Positions 8,479-16,945 of a stretch of 64,000 bases of DNA are shown one piece after another. The stretch's first letter is position 1; every line of letters begins with the position of its first letter. Source of the DNA: Faucicola osloensis_C (lineage in GTDB: Bacteria > Pseudomonadota > Gammaproteobacteria > Pseudomonadales > Moraxellaceae); the NCBI GenBank assembly GCA_019353055.1, contig JABAHL010000001.1, forward strand, positions 124,001 through 188,000. The letters run 5' to 3'. The position numbers and the translations under genes are program-made. The notes beneath the pieces were generated by a model. That model saw only the letters and a program-made list of their open reading frames with translations, searched no databases and was not told the DNA's origin.

Positions 8479-8851
8479 GTTGCTTCCTTTTTACATGATT
8501 GAAGGGGAAAACAGCAAAGTTAGTGTTAATCAGCCCTGCTTTAAGTTTAGGGCGGGTTATTTGCTGCTTTGCCTTAGTATATCCATAAGTATACGCACAA
8601 AAAAACTAGCTGTCAGTACGCAATTTTTAAAAACTAAGTTAAGTAAAAATAAAAGTATGCTAAAAATGAATAGTAAACTTCTATTTTTACATAATTATTC
8701 GCTCTAACTTTTAAAAGGTGAATATTTTACCCAAAGTATGAATCATTTATTTACATTTATTTACAATAAACAGCCGCCCGTTGCTACATTCTTCTAAAAT
8801 AAGTTTAACAAACTAGGCATGATATACGGGTTAGAATTTGAGGAATTACTT
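8479..8851. promoter_or_regulatory. Divergent control region of prpB and the 8852 gene, with nested dyads
   Basis: A 373-nt gene-free region. In the prpB leader two inverted repeats are nested about one centre near 8543: gcaaag (8514-8519) with ctttgc (8567-8572), and inside them gccct (8533-8537) with agggc (8549-8553), with 13-nt arms on both sides. Just upstream for prpB lies gtata (8577-8581) with tatac (8590-8594), which overlaps a possible minus-strand -10 box TATACT. These may be a leader structure or operators. The rest, toward 8851, is AT-rich without recognisable structure. Confidence 0.45.
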
Positions 8852-9211
8852 ATGGCACAATCAACGTTACCGAGTCATATCAAACAACTGGTCGATAAAA
8901 AAAACTACGTCATCGCCATCAAAACCCACGCACAAGAGCAGGGGATTAGCTTAGACGAGGCAAAACAACAAATTGATGCGTATGAAAATCAAGCGTTAGC
9001 GGCAAACAGTCAAACGCCGCCTACTGCCCATCCTGCGCCATCAGTAGAGACTAAAGAGCAAGGCTTTAGCACATTGACACAAGGGCTTGATAACCATCTC
9101 AAACAAGAAAATATCACCCTACCGTTATTGCCAAGATGGGTGAAACGCGTGAGTGTGATTATCTTGGTCATCCTGATAATAGGTTGGTTGTTTTACCGAT
9201 TGTTTAAATAA
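8852..9211 (+). CDS. Small tail-anchored protein with an L7/L12-like N-terminal motif
   Basis: A 119-residue protein of unknown function. Residues 13-39 (KNYVIAIKTHAQEQGISLDE) follow the pattern V-x-A-I-K-x3-E-x2-G-x2-L-x-E-A-K found in the C-terminal domain of ribosomal protein L7/L12 and in small membrane proteins that share it. A polar Ala/Pro/Gln linker follows, and a single strongly hydrophobic segment (about residues 98-117) ends the chain next to basic residues. This suggests a C-terminal membrane anchor with the small domain in the cytoplasm. The frame opens at 8819, but the ATG at 8852 has a GAGG box at suitable distance. It is transcribed divergently from prpB and ends in a shared convergent terminator. 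Confidence 0.65.
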   Translation: MAQSTLPSHIKQLVDKKNYVIAIKTHAQEQGISLDEAKQQIDAYENQALAANSQTPPTAHPAPSVETKEQGFSTLTQGLDNHLKQENITLPLLPRWVKRVSVIILVILIIGWLFYRLFK

Positions 9212-9257
9212 TTAATTGTTAAAATAATTGGGGGTTTAGATGATAAGCGCTGCAATA

Positions 9258-9290
9258 AAAAAAGCGTATGACGATTCAATACGCTTTTTT
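9258..9290. terminator. Bidirectional terminator between convergent genes
   Basis: A perfect 12-bp stem (aaaaaagcgtat / atacgctttttt) with a 9-nt loop lies between the ends of the 8852 gene and the leftward DUF3144 gene. T runs occur on both strands, so it can serve both. Confidence 0.85.
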
Positions 9291-9319
9291 AATGAAATGC
9301 TCGTGTTGTTGGACTGCAA

Positions 9320-9631
9320 TCAATTGCCGATTTGCATGTATTTTTGGAAGTTTTCGGCATAATCATCGATATTATCCGACAGCATACGCTCAAAGTTTTT
9401 GCTAAAGTGCTCAATAATATCTTGCTTTTCTTTGGCATAATCAGCGCCTTTGACAAAGCCCGTGGCCGCTGTCCATGCACTAAAACGCGCCACCGCATAC
9501 AGCATGGAGGCATTGATTTTACCTGCGTGTATATCATCGGTGCGAAGGGTATTGGCAAGCTGGATAAACTCATCAGCGCGCTCATAAAACGCGTTCATTT
9601 CTTCGGTGATTTGGTTGGTGTTTTCGCTCAT
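9320..9631 (-). CDS. DUF3144-family protein
   Basis: A 103-residue acidic, soluble, helical protein. The sequence pattern F-Y-E-R-A-D-E-F-I-x-L-A-N, then S-M-L-Y-A-V-A-R-F-S-A-W, then F-E-R-M-L-S-D-N-I-D-D-Y-A-E-N is that of the DUF3144 family of uncharacterised proteobacterial proteins. No catalytic residues are apparent. The ATG at 9631 has GAGA upstream at the proper distance. It lies downstream of metK on the same strand, but the metK terminator stands between them, so it is probably transcribed separately. Its role is unknown. Confidence 0.8.
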   Translation of the reverse strand: MSENTNQITEEMNAFYERADEFIQLANTLRTDDIHAGKINASMLYAVARFSAWTAATGFVKGADYAKEKQDIIEHFSKNFERMLSDNIDDYAENFQKYMQIGN

Positions 9632-9674
9632 AATTTTTCTCTACAATTTTCTACCATCAATTAAATGTTAAAAA

Positions 9675-9691
9675 GGTGCGTAAAACGCACC
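9675..9691 (-). terminator. Intrinsic terminator of metK
   Basis: The inverted repeat ggtgcgt-aaa-acgcacc lies 29 nt beyond the metK stop. On the minus strand the hairpin is followed by TTTTTAAC. The same GGTGCG/CGCACC hairpin with a CCTAC flank resembles small dispersed repeats in related genomes, but only this copy was noticed here. Confidence 0.75.
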
Positions 9692-9719
9692 CTACAAATC
9701 TTGTATTTCGTCAATAAAA

Positions 9720-10886
9720 TTATAAACCCGCGTCTGCTCTAAGTAGTGCTGCGCGGTCAGTACGCTCCCAAGTAAAAGCGGTTTCAGTGCCTTGGCGACC
9801 AAAGTGACCATAGCTCGCCGTTTGCTCATACATGGGCTGGAGTAGGTTAAGCATACGCGTAATACCATACGGACGTAAATCAAAATGCTGGCGGATAAAA
9901 TCGACAATCTTGTCATCGCTGATTTTGCCCGTGCCAAAAGTGTTGACAGAAATAGAGGTTGGCTCTGCCACCCCAATGGCATAACTTACTTGAATTTCAC
10001 AGCGCTCCGCCAGTCCTGCCGCTACAATATTTTTGGCAACATAACGCCCTGCATAGGCTGCACTGCGGTCAACCTTTGATGGATCTTTACCTGAGAACGC
10101 ACCGCCGCCGTGACGGGCCATGCCGCCATACGTGTCTACGATGATTTTACGACCCGTCAAGCCTGCATCCCCCACAGGACCACCAATCACAAATAACCCG
10201 GTTGGGTTGATATGATACTTCGTGTCTTTATGCAGCATCGTGGCTGGAATGACAGGCTTGATGATTTCTTCCATGACCGCTTCATGCAAGTCTTTTTGCG
10301 AGATACTGGGATCGTGTTGGGTTGATAGTACCAGTGCATCAATAAACGCAGGTTTATCGCCATCATAGCGTACCGTGACTTGCGCTTTGGCATCGGGACG
10401 CAGCCACGCTAATGTGCCATCTTTACGCAATTGCGCTTGCTTTTCCATCAAACGATGGGAAAACTGAATGGGGGCAGGCATCAACACATCTGTCTCATGG
10501 GTGGCATAACCAAACATCAAGCCTTGGTCACCGGCACCTTGCTCTTCAGGGCGCGAGCGGTCAACGCCTTGGGCGATTTCTGGGGATTGTTTACCAAGCA
10601 TATTGATAACCGCGCAGGTTGCGCCATCAAAGCCCAATTCTGAGCTGTTGTAGCCGACGCGCAGGACGGTATCACGCACGATTTTTTCAAAATCAACATT
10701 GGCGGTGGTAGAGATTTCACCCGCCAGCACCACGCCGCCTGTTTTGGTCAAGGTTTCGCACGCCACACGCGCATGGATGTCTTGCTCAAGGATGGCATCA
10801 AGGATAGCATCAGAGATTTGGTCAGCGAGTTTGTCTGGGTGACCTTCACTGACGGATTCAGAGGTAAATAGTTGATATTCACGCAT
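9720..10886 (-). CDS. metK: S-adenosylmethionine synthase
   Basis: Makes S-adenosylmethionine, the main methyl donor, from methionine and ATP. The 388 residues match the bacterial norm. Visible hallmarks are the start MREYQLFTSESVSEGHPDK with the ATP-binding H-P-D, the signature GAGDQG near residue 115 and GGGAFSGKDP near residue 260 (the P-loop-like second signature). Mg and K sites are expected from the family. The ATG at 10886 has GAGA upstream. It reads leftward from a 442-nt divergent spacer shared with uvrB and ends in a hairpin at 9675-9691. I see no SAM riboswitch in its leader. The essential product also feeds TrmJ and QueE chemistry encoded in this window. Confidence 0.96.
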   Translation of the reverse strand: MREYQLFTSESVSEGHPDKLADQISDAILDAILEQDIHARVACETLTKTGGVVLAGEISTTANVDFEKIVRDTVLRVGYNSSELGFDGATCAVINMLGKQSPEIAQGVDRSRPEEQGAGDQGLMFGYATHETDVLMPAPIQFSHRLMEKQAQLRKDGTLAWLRPDAKAQVTVRYDGDKPAFIDALVLSTQHDPSISQKDLHEAVMEEIIKPVIPATMLHKDTKYHINPTGLFVIGGPVGDAGLTGRKIIVDTYGGMARHGGGAFSGKDPSKVDRSAAYAGRYVAKNIVAAGLAERCEIQVSYAIGVAEPTSISVNTFGTGKISDDKIVDFIRQHFDLRPYGITRMLNLLQPMYEQTASYGHFGRQGTETAFTWERTDRAALLRADAGL

Positions 10887-11328
10887 TTAATTTTCTCATT
10901 ACATCAAGGGTGATAGAAAATTAATCGCTTTGCAAACCTATCTCTATTTTACATTTTTAAAACGAGAACAAAGCAAAAATAGAAAGTCACGGACTGCAAT
11001 ACAGCACGAGCAAGTTTGCAAAATGATTAACGAAAAAATGATTAATATGACTAATAGCAAAATGACTCATACAAGTCACTGCCGCTAAAATGGAAAAAGT
11101 CAGGGGATATTATAAGGGATTTTGCCAAATTAACCTAATGCTTTTAAATGCCTAACTGGAATAGGCTAATGGGGTAATTTTAACAAATTTGATGAGGGGT
11201 GGTTTGTTAATGGTTGGTCTTTTTTAATAAACCCAGTCACTGATACAATATTTCGCGTTATTCTGCTTTAACTTCTCACCCATCAACCCCATTATTTACC
11301 CATCTTTGACTACTATAAAGACAATAAA
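10887..11328. promoter_or_regulatory. Divergent promoter region of metK and uvrB
   Basis: A 442-nt gene-free region. Toward uvrB there is an extended -10 element TGATACAAT (11241-11249), giving a predicted transcript start near 11256. A less certain minus-strand TAAAAT box lies near 10955 for metK. No LexA-type SOS box (CTG-N10-CAG form) was found, which fits Moraxellaceae, where the classical LexA circuit is often missing. The rest is AT-rich, with loose runs of the words atgatt and atgact but no clear repeat unit. Confidence 0.45.
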
Positions 11329-13446
11329 ATGCGACCACCTCAATCTTCCCGCTCCGAACGTGAACTTAGCCAACTTGCCCGCCAAATCCAAGATGATGCC
11401 CAAATCACAGGTGTCAATGCCAGTGGCACCCAAATCTCGAGTAAACCTTTTGAGATGGTGACCGAATTTGAACCTTCAGGCGACCAACCGCAAGCGATTG
11501 CCAAATTGGTTGACGGTGTCGACAAAGGCATGCACGGTCAGCTGCTCTTAGGGGTGACAGGCTCAGGTAAAACCTACACCATGGCAAAAGTGATTTCCCA
11601 ATGCCAGCGTCCCACCATTATCATGGCACACAACAAAACCCTTGCTGCCCAGCTATATGGTGAGTTTAAGGCGTTCTTTCCCCACAATGCTGTGGAGTAT
11701 TTTGTCAGTTATTACGACTATTATCAGCCTGAAGCATATGTGCCTGCCAGCGATACTTTTATCGAAAAAGACAGCGCCATTAACGACCATATCGACCAAA
11801 TGCGACTGTCCGCCACGCGTGCGCTACTCGAACGTCGTGACGCCATTATCATTGCATCGGTGTCTTGTATCTATGGTCTTGGTGACCCAGAAAGCTACCT
11901 AAAAATGCTCCTCCACATCGTAGTGGGTGACAAAATCGATCGCACTGCCATGCTCAAACGCTTGGTGGAGCTGCAATATACGCGTAACGAGCTTGACTTT
12001 GGGCGAGGTACTTACCGCTTGCGTGGTGAAGTTCTGGACATTTACCCCGCTGAGTCTGAACAGCTTGCGGTGCGTATTAGTATGTTTGATGATGAAGTGG
12101 AAAAAATCACTTGGTTTGACCCGTTGACAGGCAAGAACGTGCGCAGTGTGCCACGCATTACCATCTATCCAAAATCTCACTACGTCACCCCACGAGACAA
12201 ACTAGAAAGAGCCAGTGACACTATCAAAGCCGAGCTTGAACAACGCCTTGAGTATTTTCGAGCGCATGACAAACTGATTGAAGCGCAGCGTATCAAAGAA
12301 CGCACCACTTATGATTTAGAAATGATTCAACAGCTTGGCTACTGTAACGGCATTGAGAACTATTCGCGCCATTTATCGGGACGTCCTGCAGGTGAAGCAC
12401 CGCCGACGTTGTTTGACTACATTCCGCCCGATGCCTTGCTATTTATTGACGAAAGCCATGTAACCGTGCCACAAGTCGGCGCGATGTACAAAGGCGATAG
12501 AAGTCGTAAAGAAACCTTGGTCAATTATGGCTTTCGCCTACCGTCTGCGATGGATAACCGCCCGCTGATGTTTGAAGAATGGGAGCGTATTACTCCTGCG
12601 ACCATTTTTGTGTCAGCGACCCCTGCCCAATACGAGCTTGAGCATAGCGAACAGGTCGTTGAACAGGTGGTACGTCCGACCGGTCTAGTTGATCCTCAGC
12701 TTGAGATTCGTCCTGTCTTGACCCAAGTTGATGATGTGCTATCAGAAATCAACATTCGTAAAGCCAAAGATGAGCGAGTGCTGATTACCACGCTCACCAA
12801 ACGCATGGCAGAAGATTTGACCAGTTACCTAAAAGAGTACAATATCAAAGTCGCTTATTTGCACTCGGATATCGACACGGTGGAGCGGATGAAAATCATC
12901 CATGAACTGCGCACAGGCGTGCATGATGTGCTGGTTGGTATCAATCTGTTGCGTGAGGGTTTGGATATGCCTGAGGTGAGCTTGGTGGCGATTTTTGATG
13001 CGGATAAAGAAGGCTTTTTACGCTCGGAGCGTTCGCTCATTCAGACCATCGGTCGTGCCGCGCGCCATGTCAATGGTAAGGCGATTTTGTATGCTGACAG
13101 CATTACCCCGAGTATGCAAAAGGCGATTGAAGAAACTGAGCGTCGCCGTGCCAAACAGATGGCGTATAACGAAGAACATGGCATCACGCCGACATCCGCT
13201 CGCCGTCAGATTACCGATAAAATCGACACAGGCGAGGCAGAAGCCCCGAATGATAACCAAGCGATTGCGGTCACCCATGCGTTCCCTGATGTGGATATTT
13301 CGATTTTGCGTTCGCCTGATTTGCTTGCCAAAGAGATTGCTCGGTTAGAAAAAGAGATGAAAGCCTTGTCGCGTGATTTGAAGTTTGAGGAAGCGGCAAA
13401 AGTGCGCGATAAAGTAGTAAGCCTAAGAGAGTTTGTGTTGCAATGA
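11329..13446 (+). CDS. uvrB: UvrABC excision nuclease subunit B
   Basis: DNA-damage recognition helicase-like subunit of nucleotide excision repair, working with UvrA and UvrC. The protein is 705 residues, about 30 more than the E. coli protein; the surplus is a polar N-terminal extension of about 40 residues before EFEPSGDQPQAI. Domains: Walker A GVTGSGKT (75-82), the beta-hairpin stretch YYDYYQPEAYVPASDTF that clamps DNA, helicase motif DESH, the motif VI region QTIGRAARH and a C-terminal UVR motif (LKFEEAAKVRDKV) for UvrC contact. The ATG at 11329 lacks a good ribosome-binding site. An internal ATG at codon 43 would give the standard length, so the start is uncertain. Confidence 0.95.
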   Translation: MRPPQSSRSERELSQLARQIQDDAQITGVNASGTQISSKPFEMVTEFEPSGDQPQAIAKLVDGVDKGMHGQLLLGVTGSGKTYTMAKVISQCQRPTIIMAHNKTLAAQLYGEFKAFFPHNAVEYFVSYYDYYQPEAYVPASDTFIEKDSAINDHIDQMRLSATRALLERRDAIIIASVSCIYGLGDPESYLKMLLHIVVGDKIDRTAMLKRLVELQYTRNELDFGRGTYRLRGEVLDIYPAESEQLAVRISMFDDEVEKITWFDPLTGKNVRSVPRITIYPKSHYVTPRDKLERASDTIKAELEQRLEYFRAHDKLIEAQRIKERTTYDLEMIQQLGYCNGIENYSRHLSGRPAGEAPPTLFDYIPPDALLFIDESHVTVPQVGAMYKGDRSRKETLVNYGFRLPSAMDNRPLMFEEWERITPATIFVSATPAQYELEHSEQVVEQVVRPTGLVDPQLEIRPVLTQVDDVLSEINIRKAKDERVLITTLTKRMAEDLTSYLKEYNIKVAYLHSDIDTVERMKIIHELRTGVHDVLVGINLLREGLDMPEVSLVAIFDADKEGFLRSERSLIQTIGRAARHVNGKAILYADSITPSMQKAIEETERRRAKQMAYNEEHGITPTSARRQITDKIDTGEAEAPNDNQAIAVTHAFPDVDISILRSPDLLAKEIARLEKEMKALSRDLKFEEAAKVRDKVVSLREFVLQ

Positions 13447-13479
13447 TGGTAGACGATGGGTGTTAAACTAGCGGTTTTA

Positions 13480-13509
13480 CCCCAAGAAAAGTAACAGCTT
13501 TTCTTGGGG
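13480..13509 (+). terminator. Hairpin after uvrB
   Basis: A perfect 11-bp inverted repeat (ccccaagaaaa / ttttcttgggg) with an 8-nt loop lies between uvrB and the convergent MgtC-family gene. It has no T tract on the plus strand, so termination is plausible but unproven. Confidence 0.55.
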
Positions 13510-13539
13510 CAAGTTTAAGCTGTCATCCAACTTTTTACC

Positions 13540-14073
13540 CTAAACATCATCATTATCCTTGCTAAGTTTTTGTTTTAACGGACTAACAAAATAAAAAATC
13601 CCTACCATAAATACGCTAATCAATACCGCAATCTCTAGCCGCCCCATCGCCACTGCCACGCCCACACAGCCTGCCGACCAAATCGCAGCCGCTGTCGACG
13701 TCCCTTCAATCATGCCATCTTTTTTGAGAATTGCCCCACCGCCGATAAAGCCAATCCCTGTCACCACTCCGCTTACGATGCGCCCCATCGCACTGGGGTC
13801 TTTGCCTTGCACTTCAAACGCAAGCAGCGCGAAACTACAGCTTGCCAGGCTTACAAGCGGAAAAGTGCGCAGCCCAATGTTTTGTCGACTGTTCTCACGA
13901 TTGTAGCCTACAGGTAATACCAATACAAATGCTATCACCATTTGAAACATGTGAACTACCATCAATTTCCAATCTAAATCAAATAAATTACCTACAAAAT
14001 TATCCATCATGTCACCCACAAATGAGTCAAGAAGAGTTGAAATTTTATCCGATAAAAATAAAAAAAATAGCAT
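13540..14073 (-). CDS. MgtC/SapB-family membrane protein
   Basis: Integral inner-membrane protein of 177 residues with about four membrane helices, without the soluble C-terminal domain of virulence-type MgtC. Family marks are LPVGYNRENSRQNIGLRTFP (loop with the conserved R-x8-GLRT), VVTGIGFIGGGAILK and the small-residue motif STAAAIWSAGCVGVAVAMG. MgtC proteins are linked to Mg limitation and acid stress; the role of this short form is not known. The ATG at 14073 lacks a ribosome-binding site. ATG codons at 14010 and 14007 (MMDNFVG) are alternative starts that would remove a polar N-terminal tail. Confidence 0.85.
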   Translation of the reverse strand: MLFFLFLSDKISTLLDSFVGDMMDNFVGNLFDLDWKLMVVHMFQMVIAFVLVLPVGYNRENSRQNIGLRTFPLVSLASCSFALLAFEVQGKDPSAMGRIVSGVVTGIGFIGGGAILKKDGMIEGTSTAAAIWSAGCVGVAVAMGRLEIAVLISVFMVGIFYFVSPLKQKLSKDNDDV

Positions 14074-14190
14074 GAAAATGTAATAACAAAGTCATTATGG
14101 TTTGTGACCAAAAAACCTCATTAATTATGGCATAATAGCCACATTGAATGAGAATAATTTTTAACAACACATTGCGAGCTAAAGAAATAT

Positions 14191-16890
14191 ATGACCAACG
14201 TCACCGAAACCAACCAAACCGAAAATCCACAGCTATTAAACACCGAAATGCCTGATGTACCCGCTAATATACCCACGCCAGACCCCAGTTTAAATAGTAA
14301 CCGATTAAATAGTAACCAACCGCAAAAAATCTACCTAAAAGACTACACGCCGCCAGTCTTTAGCGTCAATCACATTGACCTTAACATTGAGTTGTTTGAC
14401 GGCGCGGATAAAAAGCATGCAACCGTCACCGCCAATCTTGACATGACAAGAAACACGGCAGGCGACTTGGTACTCTTTGGACGAGAATTACAACTTGAAT
14501 CAATTACCTTAAACGGCAAAATTTTAAGCGAAAGCGACTACCAACTAGACCAAGAAAGCCTAACGATTGTTAACGCGCCAGACACTTGTCAGATTACCAC
14601 CGTTGTCACCATCGTGCCGCAAACCAATACCAGTCTTGAAGGTTTATACCAAGCAGGGGAAGGGGCGGACAAAATGTTCTGTACCCAGTGTGAGCCAGAA
14701 GGGTTTCGTAAAATTACCTTTTATCCAGACCGTCCCGATGTGCTTGCCACCTTCACCACACGTATTGAAGCAGATAAAACTTACCCAACGCTGCTTGCCA
14801 ATGGTAATTTAATCGACCAAGGCGAGCTTGCGGGCGACCGTCATTTTGCGGTGTGGCAAGACCCAACCAAAAAACCGAGTTATCTATTTGCTTGCGTGAT
14901 GGCAGATTTGGACGTATTGACCGATCAGTATGTTACCAGTGAAGGGCGTGAGGTGCTGCTTGAATTATACGCCAAGCATGAGAACATCGAGCAGTGCCAT
15001 GTCGGCATGCAAGCGTTAAAAGACTCAATGAAATGGGACGAAGACAACTACGGACGGGCGTATGACCTTGACCGCTATATGATTGTGGCGGTTAGCCAGT
15101 TTAATATGGGCGCGATGGAAAACAAGGGATTAAATATCTTTAACACCGCTTGCGTACTATCTAGCCCAGAGACCACCACCGATCGCCGTAACTTTAATGT
15201 CAAAGCGGTGATTGCTCATGAATACTTCCATAACTGGACGGGTAACCGTATCACCTGCCGTGACTGGTTTCAGCTGTGCCTAAAAGAAGGCTTTACTGTA
15301 TTTCGTGACCAGTCTTTTTCTGAAAATCTGCATTCCCCTGCGGTACAGCGGATTGATGATGTGGCAACATTGCGAGCGGCACAGTTTCCTGAAGATGCCA
15401 GCCCATTGGCGCACCCGCCACGCCCTGACCATTTTGTCGAGATTAATAATTTCTACACCGCCACCGTGTACGAGAAAGGCGCAGAAATCGTGCGCATGAT
15501 TGCCAATACGCTCGGCAAAGAAAAATTCCGCCAAGGCACGGACGAATATTTTCGCCGTTATGACGGGCAAGCGGTCACGGTAGAAGACTTGTTATCTGCA
15601 CTGAGCGTTGCAGACCCAAGTATTGAAACATTTATTGATTGGTATACCCAGCCAGGAACACCTGTGTTGTCGGGGTATTTTGAAAAAACAGCTGACAAGC
15701 TTATCTTGACGCTAAGCCAACAAACGCGCCCAGTGGCAGGCTATCCTGCACCAAAAGCTTTGCCAATTCCTATCAAAATGGCGATTTTTAACCGTGCTAC
15801 TGGGCAACTGGTACACGAAGATTTGGTGTTACTGCGCGATGAGCGTCAGGCGTTTAACTTTGACGGTTTGTTTACCACAGCGGATTTTGACCCTGTGGTG
15901 TCATTGCTTCGTGATTTTTCCGCGCCTGTTCAGCTCAATTTTGAGTATAGCAATAATGATTTGGCGTTTTTGATGCAGTATGAGACCAATGGCTTTAACC
16001 GTTGGCAAGCGGCACAGTTGTTGGTCAATCGTATTTTATTGCAAAATGCCGATACCGATGCCTATATCACGGCATTAAAAGCCAGTCTGCCAGCGCTATC
16101 AGAAAACGACCCCATGCTAGCGGCGCGGTTACTAGATATGCCAAGCGAGCGAGAGCTGGGCAGTGCGATTCAGACCGACTATGACCCTAGCCAAGTTCGT
16201 GCCCGTCATCAAGCGGTCAAAAAAGCCGTGGCGGTTGAGCTTAAAGACATTTGGCAAAGTGCGTATGCCAAACTGCCGATTACCGCGTATGAAGATACAG
16301 CCGAAGCGATGGGTGTGCGGGCGTGGCGAAATGTGGTACTGGATATGGCGTTATTGGCAGGCGTGAGTGATGCCAAACATTGGGCGATTACCCAATACCA
16401 ACAAGCGTCTTGTATGACTGAGCGTTTAGGCGCGTTAAATGCGGCGGTGGCGCATGGTTTGCCCCAAAAAGCTGAATGGCTTGCCGATTTTTACCAACGC
16501 TTTCATCATGATGCATTGGTGATGGATTTATGGTTTGGTGTCCAAGCCAATGACAGCCAGGCGAGCGTTGCCGATATTTTTGCGTTAACCTCACATCAAG
16601 ACTTTGATATCAATACCCCAAACCGGGTGCGGGCGGTGCTCGGCGGATTGCTCGCGCAGCCTACCAAAATTTGGACACAGCAGGGCGTTGAGCAGTATTT
16701 GAGCATGATGCAAGATTTGGATAAACGTAACCCACTGTTGGCGTCGCGTTTGATTCAAGGATTATCAAATTGGAATGCCTTGGTAGCAGACAAAAAGTCA
16801 ATGGTTAACGACGCTTTGATATTAAGCCAAGCTAATATGTCGTCCAAAAATGTGAAGGAAACCTTGCAAAGTATGCTCAACAATCTTTAA
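14191..16890 (+). CDS. pepN: Aminopeptidase N (M1 family)
   Basis: Broad-specificity zinc aminopeptidase that finishes cytosolic peptide breakdown. The 899 residues include the GAMEN substrate-binding motif (MGAMENKGLNIF, near residue 307), the zinc site H-E-Y-F-H near residue 342 and the third ligand in KEGFTVFRDQ. A C-terminal helical domain follows. The protein opens with about 40 Asn/Thr/Pro-rich residues (TNVTETNQTENPQ) before the family start at the KDYTPPVF stretch, so it is somewhat longer than E. coli PepN. The ATG at 14191 has an A/G-rich box upstream. A likely -10 box CATAAT lies near 14130. The next gene follows after 55 nt without a visible terminator. Confidence 0.95.
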   Translation: MTNVTETNQTENPQLLNTEMPDVPANIPTPDPSLNSNRLNSNQPQKIYLKDYTPPVFSVNHIDLNIELFDGADKKHATVTANLDMTRNTAGDLVLFGRELQLESITLNGKILSESDYQLDQESLTIVNAPDTCQITTVVTIVPQTNTSLEGLYQAGEGADKMFCTQCEPEGFRKITFYPDRPDVLATFTTRIEADKTYPTLLANGNLIDQGELAGDRHFAVWQDPTKKPSYLFACVMADLDVLTDQYVTSEGREVLLELYAKHENIEQCHVGMQALKDSMKWDEDNYGRAYDLDRYMIVAVSQFNMGAMENKGLNIFNTACVLSSPETTTDRRNFNVKAVIAHEYFHNWTGNRITCRDWFQLCLKEGFTVFRDQSFSENLHSPAVQRIDDVATLRAAQFPEDASPLAHPPRPDHFVEINNFYTATVYEKGAEIVRMIANTLGKEKFRQGTDEYFRRYDGQAVTVEDLLSALSVADPSIETFIDWYTQPGTPVLSGYFEKTADKLILTLSQQTRPVAGYPAPKALPIPIKMAIFNRATGQLVHEDLVLLRDERQAFNFDGLFTTADFDPVVSLLRDFSAPVQLNFEYSNNDLAFLMQYETNGFNRWQAAQLLVNRILLQNADTDAYITALKASLPALSENDPMLAARLLDMPSERELGSAIQTDYDPSQVRARHQAVKKAVAVELKDIWQSAYAKLPITAYEDTAEAMGVRAWRNVVLDMALLAGVSDAKHWAITQYQQASCMTERLGALNAAVAHGLPQKAEWLADFYQRFHHDALVMDLWFGVQANDSQASVADIFALTSHQDFDINTPNRVRAVLGGLLAQPTKIWTQQGVEQYLSMMQDLDKRNPLLASRLIQGLSNWNALVADKKSMVNDALILSQANMSSKNVKETLQSMLNNL

Positions 16891-16945
16891 AATGCAAGCT
16901 TAAACGCTGACAAGCTGTGTCAATAAAATCAAGGGGTAACGCAAA

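Noticed and set aside
9675..9691. Dispersed repeat element (REP-like ggtgcg/cgcacc)
   Set aside because: Only one copy was noticed in 64 kb and it serves well as the metK terminator.
10887..11328. SOS (LexA) control of uvrB
   Set aside because: No CTG-N10-CAG-like palindrome is present in the spacer.
14101..14190. Fur box upstream of pepN (gaatgagaataattttt)
   Set aside because: Too few positions match, and pepN has no iron link.
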